Translations under genes and position numbers: made by a program
NCBI GenBank assembly: GCA_022432975.1
Contig: CM039505.1
Span: forward strand, 48,319,897-48,383,896
Length of the DNA: 64,000 nucleotides
Origin: Begonia masoniana
Lineage: Eukaryota; Streptophyta; Magnoliopsida; Cucurbitales; Begoniaceae
Reading direction: 5' to 3'
The notes under the pieces: model-generated
What the model was told of the DNA's origin: nothing
Database searches by the model: none
Seen by the model: only the letters and a program-made list of their open reading frames with translations
Part shown: one piece after another, positions 33,597 through 43,771 of the stretch
How positions within the stretch are numbered: the stretch's first letter is position 1
Layout: the number at the start of each line of letters is the position of its first letter

Positions 33597-34799
33597 GGCT
33601 AGGCTTGCCGATTCCTTACCCTTCTCGAGGATTTCAGGTGCAATTTCTTCTTTCCTGCAACAGCTTTTCAGAAAATTGAAAAACAATCCATTTTCTACAT
33701 GAGCGTGAGGCGAGGTTGAGTTATTTAGAGTGTATTGAGCAGTTGTTAGTTTATGCTTCTGTAATTTCTTCCATGATTATATTATTGTGAAATTCAATTG
33801 CTTCAAGATCCTCTAATTGCTCTGTTAAGCAAATAAGAGTTGCATGTGGTGTTTCTCTTTGATGATAAGTGAGAAACAATTATCTGGTGTTTCTCTTTGA
33901 TGATAATTGAGAAACAATTATGATAGAGACAAACTCGTACATTATGAAGTGATGAAAAGATGAAAAGAGATAGAGCAAATTAACGTAAATGTTTCCTTGT
34001 TTCGCTGTTAATGAAAGTGAGTTAAATAATTATGTTAACATGTCACTGTTAAGTTTCTTCTATCACTGACAGAGAAGAAAAAATATTATGTTTATGTGAT
34101 TTCTTACTTGATATTAGAGTTGTGAAAATTAATGGTTCATGATTTTGGCTTTTCTCTTTGAATGAAAATAAGAGAAAATAACGTTCTGGATTTTCTCTTT
34201 GATAAATCTAGAGATAGTAAATTAAAGATCAAGTTTTGAGTGTCACTTTTACATTGTTCACTGTTTTATTCATTTATCATTATCCATTTATCATTTATTT
34301 CTTTGAAAAGCTGAGTACCATATTTGTGTTTTGTTGATTGGTTGTTTAGTGTTCTTGGACATTTTCTACCTCTTTTAGTTGGTGTAGAATTGGAAAACAA
34401 ATAGTATAGAAAACATTATTTTCCTGTCTCTTGGATTATGTCTCTTGGAAAACATCATTCTCCGATGCAATTTTTTTTTTGTTTCATGAATTAATCAAGT
34501 TAATTAGAAACAATTGAAATAATTGAAATGGTCATTATTCAATTATGTGTTGGTGATTGTTGTTGGTTCAAAATCATAGGACAATCCATAATTTGTTTGT
34601 GGTAGGTTTTGAAAGCTTGTTATTTGAAATTTATATTTGTTGAATTGTTGAAATGTTGTTGTTTGTAGTAGGTGTTGAAACGTTGAAATGTTGTTATTTG
34701 AAATGATGAAATTCAAATTTAAGTTGAAATGTTGTTAATTGAAATTTATATTTGTTTGTGGTAGGTGTTTTGAAGGAACTATTTGAAACCGACCCAAAA
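33597..34799 (+). other. Leader region of the T32 gene
   Basis: Non-coding. CAGGTGCAATTTC (33628-33640) could be an intron donor, and TTTGTTTGTGGTAG (34751-34764) a 3' acceptor 35 bases before the ATG. A 49-base direct repeat (GTTTCTCTTTGATGATAA) lies at 33850-33920. The part 34560-34770 is an inverted relative of the sequence just upstream of the transposase ATG (42262-42425). Confidence 0.5.
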
Positions 34800-35987
34800 A
34801 TGCCCCCCCGAACTTTTGTTGGTCGAAAGGTTCCCCGGACGACAAACCGGAAGGAGGAGCCGCAGTCGTCGTCAATGGAATTTCGAAATCGGGCGTGTGA
34901 GGAGCAATTCGAGCGGGATACGTCAAACCGCTCGATTATTTATGGAAAGACTGCCAATTTCTGTGGTTGGGAGTCATTGGAGATTAAAGAGCTGTTTGAC
35001 AACATCTCCTTGCACGGGGTGTATGACATGCAAGGAGATAGTTGTGACAGAGTAGTTCGTCTATTTTATGCGAACTTGGTTGTTTCAGGGAGGGCGGGGT
35101 GCATGGAGTCGTACCTATTCGGTACAAATATTGTTGTCTCTGCCAGCGTCATCAACGAATTAATCGGATTTTACGAAGAAGACGCGGAGACATATTATCA
35201 CAATTCCCGAGAGTGTGATTTTGCACGGACCATAGACGGAATTGAGTTTATACGGCAAATCCATTTAAATTCGAACATTGCAGGCTTTGTGAAGCCAAGA
35301 GCGAATACCTTGAACGTCAAGGCTCGGGTTGTTCACAACCTGATCACTCACACCCTTCTGCCGAGAGATGGTCACAGAGATCTGGTCAGCTGGATGGATC
35401 TCTATATTATGCAGAAGCTATACGGCGGCAGGACGTTCGACCCAGGATTTATGATTGTAAGTCACATGCAGGAGGTCGGTCGAACAAAAAACAAGAGTCT
35501 GCCGTTTGGTTCATTGATTTGGAAGATCGTAGAGCGATCTCAGATTCGTCTGCCCAGAGGAGAGCATATCAGATCAAACAGATCGGGCGATGTATTTGAC
35601 AGGATTCATCTTACTCGGATGGGTCTGGTTGAAGTTGACGGGTCTTGAATGCCCAAGGGAGATACAGGAGCCTCTACATCTCGAGATATTCTGATGGAGG
35701 ACAACACCACAACCGAGAATGCTGACGCCACTGCCACCGAAGACGCCACCACCACCTTCACCGCACCGCCATTGCACCCCCACGAGTCCAGTACGTCGGA
35801 GCAGATACTTAACCATTTTGCTCAGGTAAACCGGAGGTTGGACATGTGGGATCAGAGGTGGGAGATCATGAATGAGAGACTGGATATTGTGAGATCGTTT
35901 CAACTATGGCTCGAAGCTGCTTTCGAGCATTGGCGTCCAGGCAGAGGCGGCGAGGACGACAATGCTCCACCTCCACCCTTACCATAG
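34800..35987 (+). pseudogene. T32: putative plant transposon protein (Transposase_32-like), one in-frame stop
   Basis: 282 codons from the ATG at 34800, a TGA at 35646-35648, then 112 more codons in the same frame to 35987. Basic, Ser/Arg-rich N-terminus (1-45); core with NFCGWESLEIKELFDNISL (53-71), RVVRLFYANL (84-93), a SYLFGTNIVVS segment and HNSRECDF. Then come HTLLPRDGHRDLVSWMDLYI and SHMQEVGRTKN...GSLIWKIVER, a Thr/Pro-rich linker (after the stop), a coiled-coil-like DMWDQRWEIMNERLDIV, and an acidic Pro-rich tail. The FYANL and following motifs match what I know of the plant 'putative plant transposon protein' domain; its biochemical role is unknown. The sister copies have TGG where this copy has TGA, so the stop is a recent G-to-A change. 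It is convergent with the transposase gene. Confidence 0.8.
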
Positions 35988-36420
35988 TTTAGTTTATGTT
36001 GTATATTCGTTTTAATGTACTTCTTATGTTTGGCTTTTTTGTATAGTTTATTTGTATTCTGTAGCTTATTTTAACTTAGTTGTGTACTGGATCTGTAACA
36101 CCCCTAATACTGTACCTATTTACCCGTACAAATTTTTCATTTTATACTTTTTGTACTTATTTCTTTCCTCTACTTTAATTAAAACCTTATGCGGAATTTA
36201 AACTATGGTTGAAATCAGAACTGAATCGGAATTAAAACTGAACCTTAAATGCATTTAAAACAAATCTTTATTAAAACTTAAAAGAAAACCTTTAAAAGAA
36301 AACTTTAAATTAAATTAAACAAGTGGGAGGGCAGAATTGGAACTCTGTCCTCAAAATGAAACAGGCGACCGATCTCTGCACTGCAGCAGAGATCGATCGC
36401 TGCCATGCATTACAGCAGGG

Positions 36421-36456
36421 GCGATCGATCTCTGCTGCAGAGCAGAGATCGATCGC
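36421..36456. repeat. Perfect 16-bp-stem hairpin in a GATCGATC-rich cluster
   Basis: GCGATCGATCTCTGCT and AGCAGAGATCGATCGC flank a GCAG loop. Related half-sites repeat between 36362 and 36600 (for example CGATCTCTGC...GCAGAGATCGATCG). Confidence 0.85.
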
Positions 36457-36681
36457 TGCTAGCTGTGCAGCAATCCGATCGCTGCTAACTATAGCAGCGA
36501 TCCCTTCTCCCTTTCAGACTTCTTCAAACCTCTAACACTTCGCATTTCACAAGCAGCGACCGATCTCTGCATTGCTGCAGAGATCGATCGCCGCACACTT
36601 TCAGTGCAACGATCAGTGAAAACTTCAGCGACCACTTCAGCGACCACCTCCTACTTCAATCGCCTTCACTTTTCTTTACAC

Positions 36682-36705
36682 TGCTCTCTGGAATTCCAGA
36701 GAGCA
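36682..36705. repeat. 24-base perfect palindrome (half-site TGCTCTCTGGAA)
   Basis: A perfect palindrome centred on GGAATTCC. Variant copies with the same CTCTCTGGAA / TTCCAGAGAG arms follow at about 36719-36748 and 36766-36790, so three hairpins of the same family lie within 110 bases. Confidence 0.9.
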
Positions 36706-38785
36706 AACACTTAACAATACTCTCTGGAATTCCAATTCCAGAGAGCGATTCATGCTACTGGAAACTCTCTGGAACCTGATTCCAGAGAGCAAACATTACT
36801 TAATTTAACACCAATTTCTTCCAATAACATCGACCAACTTTACAGCGGACTTTGCGAAATCCGACTGCGTGGATGCATCTAAACATCGAGCATAACCGTA
36901 TCAACCTAAAACCAATCAAAACATTTCCATAACATTCGTTAAACAGTTTAAACCAAAACGTTTTACATACAATTATCAAAACGTTATCTAATCCCTATCC
37001 AGATCCAAACAACCTAAATATTCTATACAATTATCAACTCAAAACATCCCAAAATAACCCCAGAGTCCAGACATACATCCCCACGGGTCAGAAAGCGCCT
37101 CGACTACATAGCGCACTCCCACGGCCGTCATCCATCAACTGCATCAGACGGAGGAACGCCGTCCTCACCTGGTTCGATATCACCTAAGAGGTTACCTACA
37201 CCATACAGACACATATGAGATATTGAAATCTCAGTAAGCTACGTAAATGCAGATGCATGCGTGCGTATGCCATTCAGAAATCATGCTCAGATTCAGATTA
37301 CAGATACAGAATTACAGATTACAGAATCATTACGTCACAGACAGACAGAATTGTCACCGAGACCTCGACCCACTAACCCAAGGGGGCCCATCCGGCGGTT
37401 GGACTACCCCGTGGGGTTAGAGAGGGGGGGTACACGCTTGCAACACGCACAGCCGTGCCTGAGCCCCATCTCGCGTGACCAGAAACAGACAGATTACGTT
37501 TATTCATTCAGATTTCGTTACAGATTTCATTTCAGATATACGTTCCTTTTCTTAAAAACACGTGCAGAAATTCCTTTTCATGACTTTCGAAAATCGTGAT
37601 GCATGAACAGTTCATATCAGCGGAAAGTAAACAAACAACGTGCATACATTCATGGCAGTAAAGCAGAACCTATAAACAACTAACCTAACTACCCAACCAG
37701 AGTAACATAAAACAAACAGTTCCTCGAGTATTCCCGAGACGACGACGAAGTATGGTGCAGACCTTTGGGTCAAAGTAAGTCACGAAAACTTACCTCGAGC
37801 GCGCTGGATCTCAAGTTTCGTCTACGAGAGTCGGGTGTCTGAGAAAAATACGACATTCACAGTTAAAACCAATTTAAACTATAAATGTCCAAATCTCAAA
37901 ACTTAGCTAAAGAATTCTCCTAAATTCTTCACTTAGCTAATTAAAGCTTTTCGAACATTAATTATAGCTCGATTATCCAAATTAACGAGTTTTCCCCTAA
38001 AACCCGAAATTTACCAATTTATAACTTTTTCGCAAATCGACTTTTCTTCGTCCAATAACGTTCAATACGTTCAATATATACGTAATTATAGCTAACCTAT
38101 TAATTACGAAGCCTAAATCGCGTTTTTAACGGAAAACCTAATTTAAACCCTAACCCTAAATCGAACTAAAACTCGAAACAAACGCTCAGAGATTGAAGCT
38201 ACATACCGAGAGTAGCGAGAGGAGGAGAAACTGTGAAGAAATCAGAACGAACGGAGGTCGGACGGAGGTCGGATCGTTGGAAGTCGTCGGCTGAGGGGTG
38301 AAGAAATCGCCTCTGGCGATTGTGATTTCCAGAGAGAAGAAGAGAAGTGAGGGAATAGGGAGGTGATTGTTATTTTTATAAAATTTAGTTTGCAAATTAC
38401 TATTTTGCCCTTAGTACTTAATTCTATTAGTTTCGTCCTTCGTTTCGTTAATCGTCCAACTATTCGGATTCTCGAAAGTTTCATATTTTGCCAATAACTT
38501 CTATTCATTGCCAGGGATTTATTAAAACTGTCCGTTCGCAATTTGGACCTCGTTTGCTATTTTTACGAGAACGTCTTTTACATTACGAAAAGCGTATTTA
38601 CTCGGAATCTAGTGTTTGATCTCCGAAAATTTCCGTAAATTCCTTAAAATTCTAATTAATCGCTAGGATCGTAATGACGTTTTCTTTTCGTAAATCGGAC
38701 CTGATTTGACATAATTACAAAAATGCCAATAACAATATAATAATAATATAATAAAAGGTCCGTACAAACCGGATATTACAGGATC

Positions 38786-39512
38786 TGTCTGTTAAAATTA
38801 TTTTTGTGATTTGCATATGCAGAAATTGTTTGAAGATAGCTATGGGGAGTCATAAAACAAATAAAATTCTGCCCATTTTTTTAATTTTAATTTTATATTT
38901 TATTATAAATTAATAAATTAGTTTTATATTTAATCTTTTCAATTTGAATAATAAATTAAGTTATGTGTTTAATAATTAAACATTGTTTATTAATTAATGT
39001 ATGTATTTAATTAAACACGTTAAAGTAATTAACGAGATTAGAAAATGTGAAACGTACGAATAAGTTATGTGTTTTTTAATTTAATTTTAATTAAACAACG
39101 AGATTAATTACTTTAAAATAGTTAACGAGATTAATTACTTTAAAAAAGTTAACTTAATTAATTAACTTAATGAATGAGATTATTTCATAAGTGCATTTTA
39201 TGTGTATGTTGTTAAAAATTAGTAATGAAACAAATAAAAATTCATATTGTGTTAGAGAATGTTATAACATCGGACGCAACATCAGTTTTTTTATAAAATA
39301 GTTATTTTTCTTGTTTAAATATAATTATTTCATAATTGGTATTTATTGTAGATTGATGTTGAGCTACGTGGAGAATGCTAAAAATCTCAAAAAAGAATGC
39401 CAATGATTAGTTACAATTCAAGTTACTTGTAGACATGGATTAACTTGTCATGAGAATTGTACAATTGTCAAATGAATTTTCGTAATTAATACCTCATCAG
39501 GGTTAGCAATGA
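38786..39512. other. AT-rich intergenic part of the MULE, 3' of the T32 gene
   Basis: Continues the T32 3' flank after the LTR (TGCAGAAATTGTTTGAAGATAGC also at 15185-15206), then AT-rich TTAATTAA-type sequence. No coding content. Confidence 0.6.
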
Positions 39513-39647
39513 TCACGTAACATAAGAGGAAATGAATTTGAGACAGGGAGAAGAATTGCAAGGGCGACTTCTTCTTCGTTGGAGGCAAGGAGTACTCGGG
39601 ACATGGAGTTGTTCTTCTGCATCTTCGTTTTCGAAGTCAAGCGCCAT
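39513..39647 (-). other. 44-codon open frame with exon-like character
   Basis: Minus strand ATG at 39647 opens MALDFENEDAEEQLHVPST, then an Arg-rich stretch (LQRRRSRP), with stop at 39513-39515. It is preceded by a pyrimidine-rich leader-like sequence (39690-39710 reversed). It is unlike the neighbouring AT-rich DNA and may be a captured host exon inside the MULE. I do not recognise the protein. Confidence 0.3.
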
Positions 39648-39990
39648 ATCCAGGAGAAAAGCTCGGCAACTATGGAGCGAGAATTAACAGAAATTCAACG
39701 GGGGGAGGCGGAAAACATTCAAAAGCTTATAATAGTTCACTGAAATATATGTAACACTTTATAACAGCCGACAAAGAATATACAATAAACCCATCATTCT
39801 GAGCTACAGACAGTTCAAATCTCTACATTTGAGAGAGTCCATGGTCAAAAAATTGGAACCTTCATTCATGAAAGAAGAACACAGCAGATAAACATGAATG
39901 AAATATGATCAACTACTCCATAATTGTCTAAGATTAAGTTGCTCTAATCCTTCCAACCCTATTTCAGATTCAATTTGATGCAGTTTCGGT

Positions 39991-42259
39991 TCAACACAAC
40001 GCCTCTTCATCTCCTGTTCTTGTGCTTTTCCTGCAGGAGCCATCACATGAAAATGTCAGATAGATGTTGTATACCATAGACAGAATGTAACAAAATAATT
40101 GACTGTCATTCAAACGTATAGATGTTGTATACCATAGACAGAATGTAACAAAATAATTGACTGTCATTCAAACGTATACTTACATTCACCAATTTCTACC
40201 TCGACCTCGCGTCGCAGATTCTTGCGTCCCCTCAAATTCATTAAAACCCATAAACGTGTCTGCTGCAGCAGCGTCAGAAGTGGATCCCCGGTGAGGACAA
40301 GTACGAATGCTATGCCCTTGCTGCCGACATATGCCACACGTCATCTTCGAGTTCTTCTTACTAACTTTCGAACTCGATGGTTCGTCAACATCCCGCACTC
40401 TTGTCTTTTTCGGCCTACCAGGTTGGCGATGTCTTGTGGGCGGCATGAGTGCCGTCATAGTCGGCCACATTTGTGGGCCGTTCATGGGTTGAATAAAATG
40501 TGAATACATCTGCATATAAGTCACCCGATGATAGTAGGGATGCACGTACCTTTCCAGTTCCACTCTCATTTTATTAATGCAGGGAATGGAGTGGACACAA
40601 GGGATTCCGGTCAACTCCCATCTAGTGCACTCACACACACTCATATTCATGTCGACCTTGTATTGTTCGTAACCGTTGCTGACCTCAAATCGTGCATCTC
40701 CTGCTAACTGAGCACTCCAGTTTCGAGCTGAAATTTGTAGATCCTTAAGCTTTTTCTTTATCCGGGGACATAGAATGTCTGTTGATTGAGCCATCTTCTC
40801 AAACTTTTTGACAATACGAGCCATTAAATCCTTTCGTATTGTCTCGAACATGGTGATAATCGGTTTGTCTCTGGCAGGCAATAGAACTGCATTGTATGAC
40901 TCCGACAAATTATTCAAACCTATATCGCACTTAGGGATCGAAGAGAATGCATAACTAGCTCAATGTCTAGGCTCTTCCCTTCGAAGCCATGTGTGGGCTT
41001 CCGAGTTTAACTGACATATTTTTCTCATTTCTATTTCGAAATGATGCTGGGTGGGGGCCCTTGCCGCTTTCCACATCGCCTCTCTGTACTTTTTGCCCCG
41101 AAAGAGACTTTTGAAATTTAGATACACATGTCGTAAGCAGAATCGGTGTTCGGCGTAACGAAATTCGGTCTCAATAGCATTCCGCAACCCATGATATTTG
41201 AAATAAAAACCGAGTAAAAATTAGCAACAATATAATTATCTAACAATTGAAAATGAATTATACCTTTTGACGATCTGAAATAATTGTCCAGTTCTCGCCC
41301 GATCCCATATTCAGGTCTTGCTTCAAAATTCCCAAAAACCACGTCCATGTCTCTTCAGTTTCTTTTTCAACGTTGGCAACGGCAACTGGATATATTCCAT
41401 CGTTACCATCAATATTGACGGTCGTGAGTAATTAGCCGGGACACGACCCCTTTAGATGGCAACCATCCAAACAGATGACAGGGCGTCCGTGCTGCAGCAG
41501 ACCTACCTTGGAAGCACACATGCACATATATACTCTTTGACATATCATTAAAGTACTTCCTGTATCGTAAGTATGTACTGCTAATGTGCTGCCCGGATTT
41601 GATCTATATATTTCTGATGCGTAAGACCAGACTAGTTTGTACTCTTCGTCGCCATGGCCTTCGTTTAGTGTTCGGGCTATGCTCCTTGCTTTTTTGGCAA
41701 TATCATGCGTAATATTGACAGTGAGATCTTTCCTGACTGTCTCGATGATAGAAGGGATAGCCCACATAGGTTGACTTCTAAATCTATCAAGATAATGAGT
41801 TGCAAGATTTTTTGCTCTAGCATTTCGATTCTCAACTACCCTCGCATAGTTGTGAGAATTGACCAAAGTCTTTATTTGATAGGTCTCCTCGTCTTTAATC
41901 TTTGACGCATGCAGTCGCCAAGGACATCCGTCTACGCATCTAGCTGTCAGTCGCTTAGTGTCACTTTGGACAAATGTGATGTCGAAACCCTCTTTTAAAG
42001 AATATAGTTCTATTTCCTTTTTAATTTCTTTTATATAACTATATGTTCTTCCCAAACTAAAATCCTTGGAGTTTTCTTCACATACCGGTAAGCTTTCCAC
42101 CTCATCTACGTCCGATCCAATCGGTGTTCGCAGCTCCTCGTCCAGAGTTACAGATGTCGAATACGCCTCAATTTCTTCATTATTAGTATGTGAATTCCAA
42201 TCCATATGAACATCAAAATTTCTTTGGTCATTTAAATTGGTAAATCTTCTTGGATCCAT
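39991..42259 (-). pseudogene. mudrA-like MULE transposase with nonsense codons
   Basis: ATG at 42259, just after an acceptor-like TTTTTTGTAG on the minus strand. N-terminal Mutator DNA-binding region (CPWRLHASKIKDEETYQIKTL), PVICLDGCHLKG with the first catalytic Asp, then TAA (41432-41434), GNDGIYPVAVANVEKETEETW, ISDRQKG (second Asp), an apparent intron beginning GTATAATTC near 41270, and HRFCLRHVYLNFKSLFRG. A TGA then replaces the Trp of the WASxAF motif near 40957. GLNNLSESYNAVLLPARDKP, a SWIM finger (CEC...CVH, about 40630-40665), GRPKKTRVRD and a CCHC knuckle (CGICRQQGH...C) follow. The frame ends at 40186; alternatively a 159-nt intron (40031-40189, GTGAAT...TGCAG) joins a final 40-nt exon ending at 39991. 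It would catalyse excision and insertion at TIRs if intact. Confidence 0.88.
40061..40176. repeat. Perfect 58-bp tandem duplication within the putative terminal intron
   Basis: 40061-40118 and 40119-40176 are identical (each starts TAGATGTTGTATACC). They lie between the candidate donor and acceptor at the 3' end of the transposase gene. Confidence 0.92.
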
Positions 42260-42465
42260 TGTCTACAAAAAAAAAAAGAATATAGTTCAATTTAAATTTC
42301 AGCATTTCAAATAACAACATTTACCACAAACAACAACATTTCAACAATTCAACAAATATAAATTTCAAATAACAACATTTCAACATCAACCACAAACAAA
42401 TTATGGATTGTCCTACGATTTTTCCCATACTTCATGTTTTTTTTTGCCCTTAACCCTATAAATAA
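42260..42465 (-). promoter_or_regulatory. Leader of the transposase gene, inverted relative of the T32 leader
   Basis: Reversed, it carries CAATCCATAATTTGTTTGTGG and several GAAATGTTGTTATTTGAAA stretches that also occur at 34580-34770 upstream of T32, ending in a T-run and GTAG directly before the ATG. At 42424-42465 (CCCATACTTCATG...GCCCTTAACCC) it resembles the outermost TIR sequence, as if an older terminus lies here. Confidence 0.55.
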
Positions 42466-42699
42466 TATACAATATTGTTGAGTTCCATAACTAAAATATA
42501 AAATTTAACACAGGTGTTTTTCACAGTAAAAATTATCTCAAAACACGCTCAATTTTTTTAGACATGTAATACTTGGGAAGAGAGAGAGAGAGAGAGATTC
42601 AAAATAGGCAAAGAGGTACAACAATTATGCCCATTTAAATAAAGACTTTAAACCCTCCTAAGAACTAATTTCCATGTTCAAATAAATAACATTTTATAA

Positions 42700-42985
42700 G
42701 ACAACCTTTTTGTCTCTACGTTGTTGTCCTGCTCAAACTGATCCACTGAGTTAAAAGACAAAATCAACGGCCTCAAGACTTTCTTTCTGAATTCCACAAC
42801 ATCACTGCAAAAGAGTGGAATCAAATTTGGAGCTCATTTCCTCGACAGAATCTCAAGCTCTTAGAAGCTTCCAACAACACCAAAACACAGCAAAAGAGTC
42901 GAGTTCTAACCTTTTATGAGCAGCAAATGCCAAATCAAGAGCTAACAGACAGTCTACAGCAGCTGGATTCACTCTTTTCGAGCTC
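42700..42985 (-). pseudogene. Two exons of an unrecognised host gene captured in the MULE
   Basis: Minus strand. Exon a (about 42985-42911) reads ...KRVNPAAVDCLLALDLAFAA and ends AAAAG|GTTAGA. A 106-nt intron (42910-42805) ends CTCTTTTGCAG. Exon b (42804 to about 42700) continues in phase as DVVEFRKKVLRPLILSFNSV, then DQFEQDNNVETK. The phase match and consensus splice sites argue for a genuine gene segment carried between the right TIR and the transposase gene. A stop lies just upstream of exon a, so it is a fragment. Family not recognised. Confidence 0.5.
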
Positions 42986-43329
42986 AAAATTGATCAGCTG
43001 AGTGCATGGATTTCCAACGAGCTTTGTTTATGATCACGAAAAGCTCTGAATAGTATAGTTTAGTGCAAGCATAATGCCAGAACAAATAACATGCAACAAC
43101 AATTAATCTAAGATCTATTAATTTCAATCGTTGCATGAGGACAAGAGGCAGAGGCGAGCAAGAAAAAAAAAATAAAAAAGAGGCTGAAAACAAAGGAAAG
43201 ACAGCATGTAATGCAGAGTGAATGTATCAATCGAAATGCATATTTCTATACAGGATTTAACTTACTCCAGCCGAAATCCAAGGTGGAGAGTTTTCTGAAA
43301 TAGCACAGCAAATATTCACTTGTCAACAG

Positions 43330-43762
43330 GTCGGCGTAACTAGGGCGTGGTGGTGGTCGGGTTTAGGGGCGTCGGAGTTGGGTTGGGCGTGGTGGTGGTC
43401 GGGGTTTAGGGGCGAGCTTCTGCGGCGAGGAGGGTTAAAAATTTAGGGATTTACAGACATTTAGGGTTAAAACTTAAAAATGGCGAGGCACTGTTGCTGG
43501 GGCGGGTACCCGCCTCACGCGGGGGGTCGGCGGGTCCCCGCGTGACCCCTCGTGAGAGGCGGTACCCGCGTGGTGGGGCGGGGACCCGCGTGACCCCCCC
43601 CCCCCCCCCCGGTGAGGCGGGTACCCGCGTGAGGGGGCGGTACCTGCCCCACCCTCTGCGGGGGGTAATCGGTCTCCTGCAGAGCTTTATTTTGCCTTTT
43701 CGATACTTCGAGCTTTTTTTTGCCCTTTTCCTATACTTCATGCTTTTTTATGCACTTAATCC
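43330..43762 (-). repeat. Right terminal inverted repeat of the MULE
   Basis: About 433 bp, inverted copy of 33192-33596 with small indels. It contains GCGGGTACCCGC at 43502-43513 and 43617-43628 and a run of 17 C at 43594-43610 that the left TIR lacks. The run may be replication slippage or a base-calling artefact. Ends GCACTTAATCC at 43762. Confidence 0.92.
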
Positions 43763-43771
43763 TTTAATTTA

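Larger units (their letters stand above)
36094..38780 (-). mobile_element. Solo LTR (2687 bp) inside the MULE, GGATC target duplication
   Basis: Begins TGTAACACCCCT, ends CGGATATTACA, flanked by GGATC at 36089-36093 and 38781-38785. The empty-site sequence is preserved in the related element at 15140-15160. No internal genes or PBS. Orientation is inferred as minus because its right end resembles the 5' ends of the other LTRs (TGTAATA-CCGG reversed) and donor-like CTTACCTCGAG occurs at 37790-37800 on the reverse strand. Contains hairpin-rich repeats at 36360-36800. Confidence 0.9.
33192..43762. mobile_element. Mutator-like element with both ends, two convergent genes, 9-bp target duplication
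   Basis: Ends in GGATTAAGT and its inverse ACTTAATCC, flanked by the perfect 9-bp duplication TTTAATTTA (33183-33191 and 43763-43771), the Mutator hallmark. Length 10571 bp, or about 7.9 kb without the solo LTR at 36094-38780. Contents: left TIR, T32 gene (plus), mudrA-like gene (minus), apparent captured exons, right TIR. Both genes now carry nonsense codons, so this copy is probably non-autonomous, though its ends are intact. Confidence 0.93.

Noticed and set aside
42985..43193. 69-codon minus ORF near the MULE right end as a gene
   Set aside because: Hydrophobic low-complexity frame in sequence that looks like an intron or leader of the captured gene segment.
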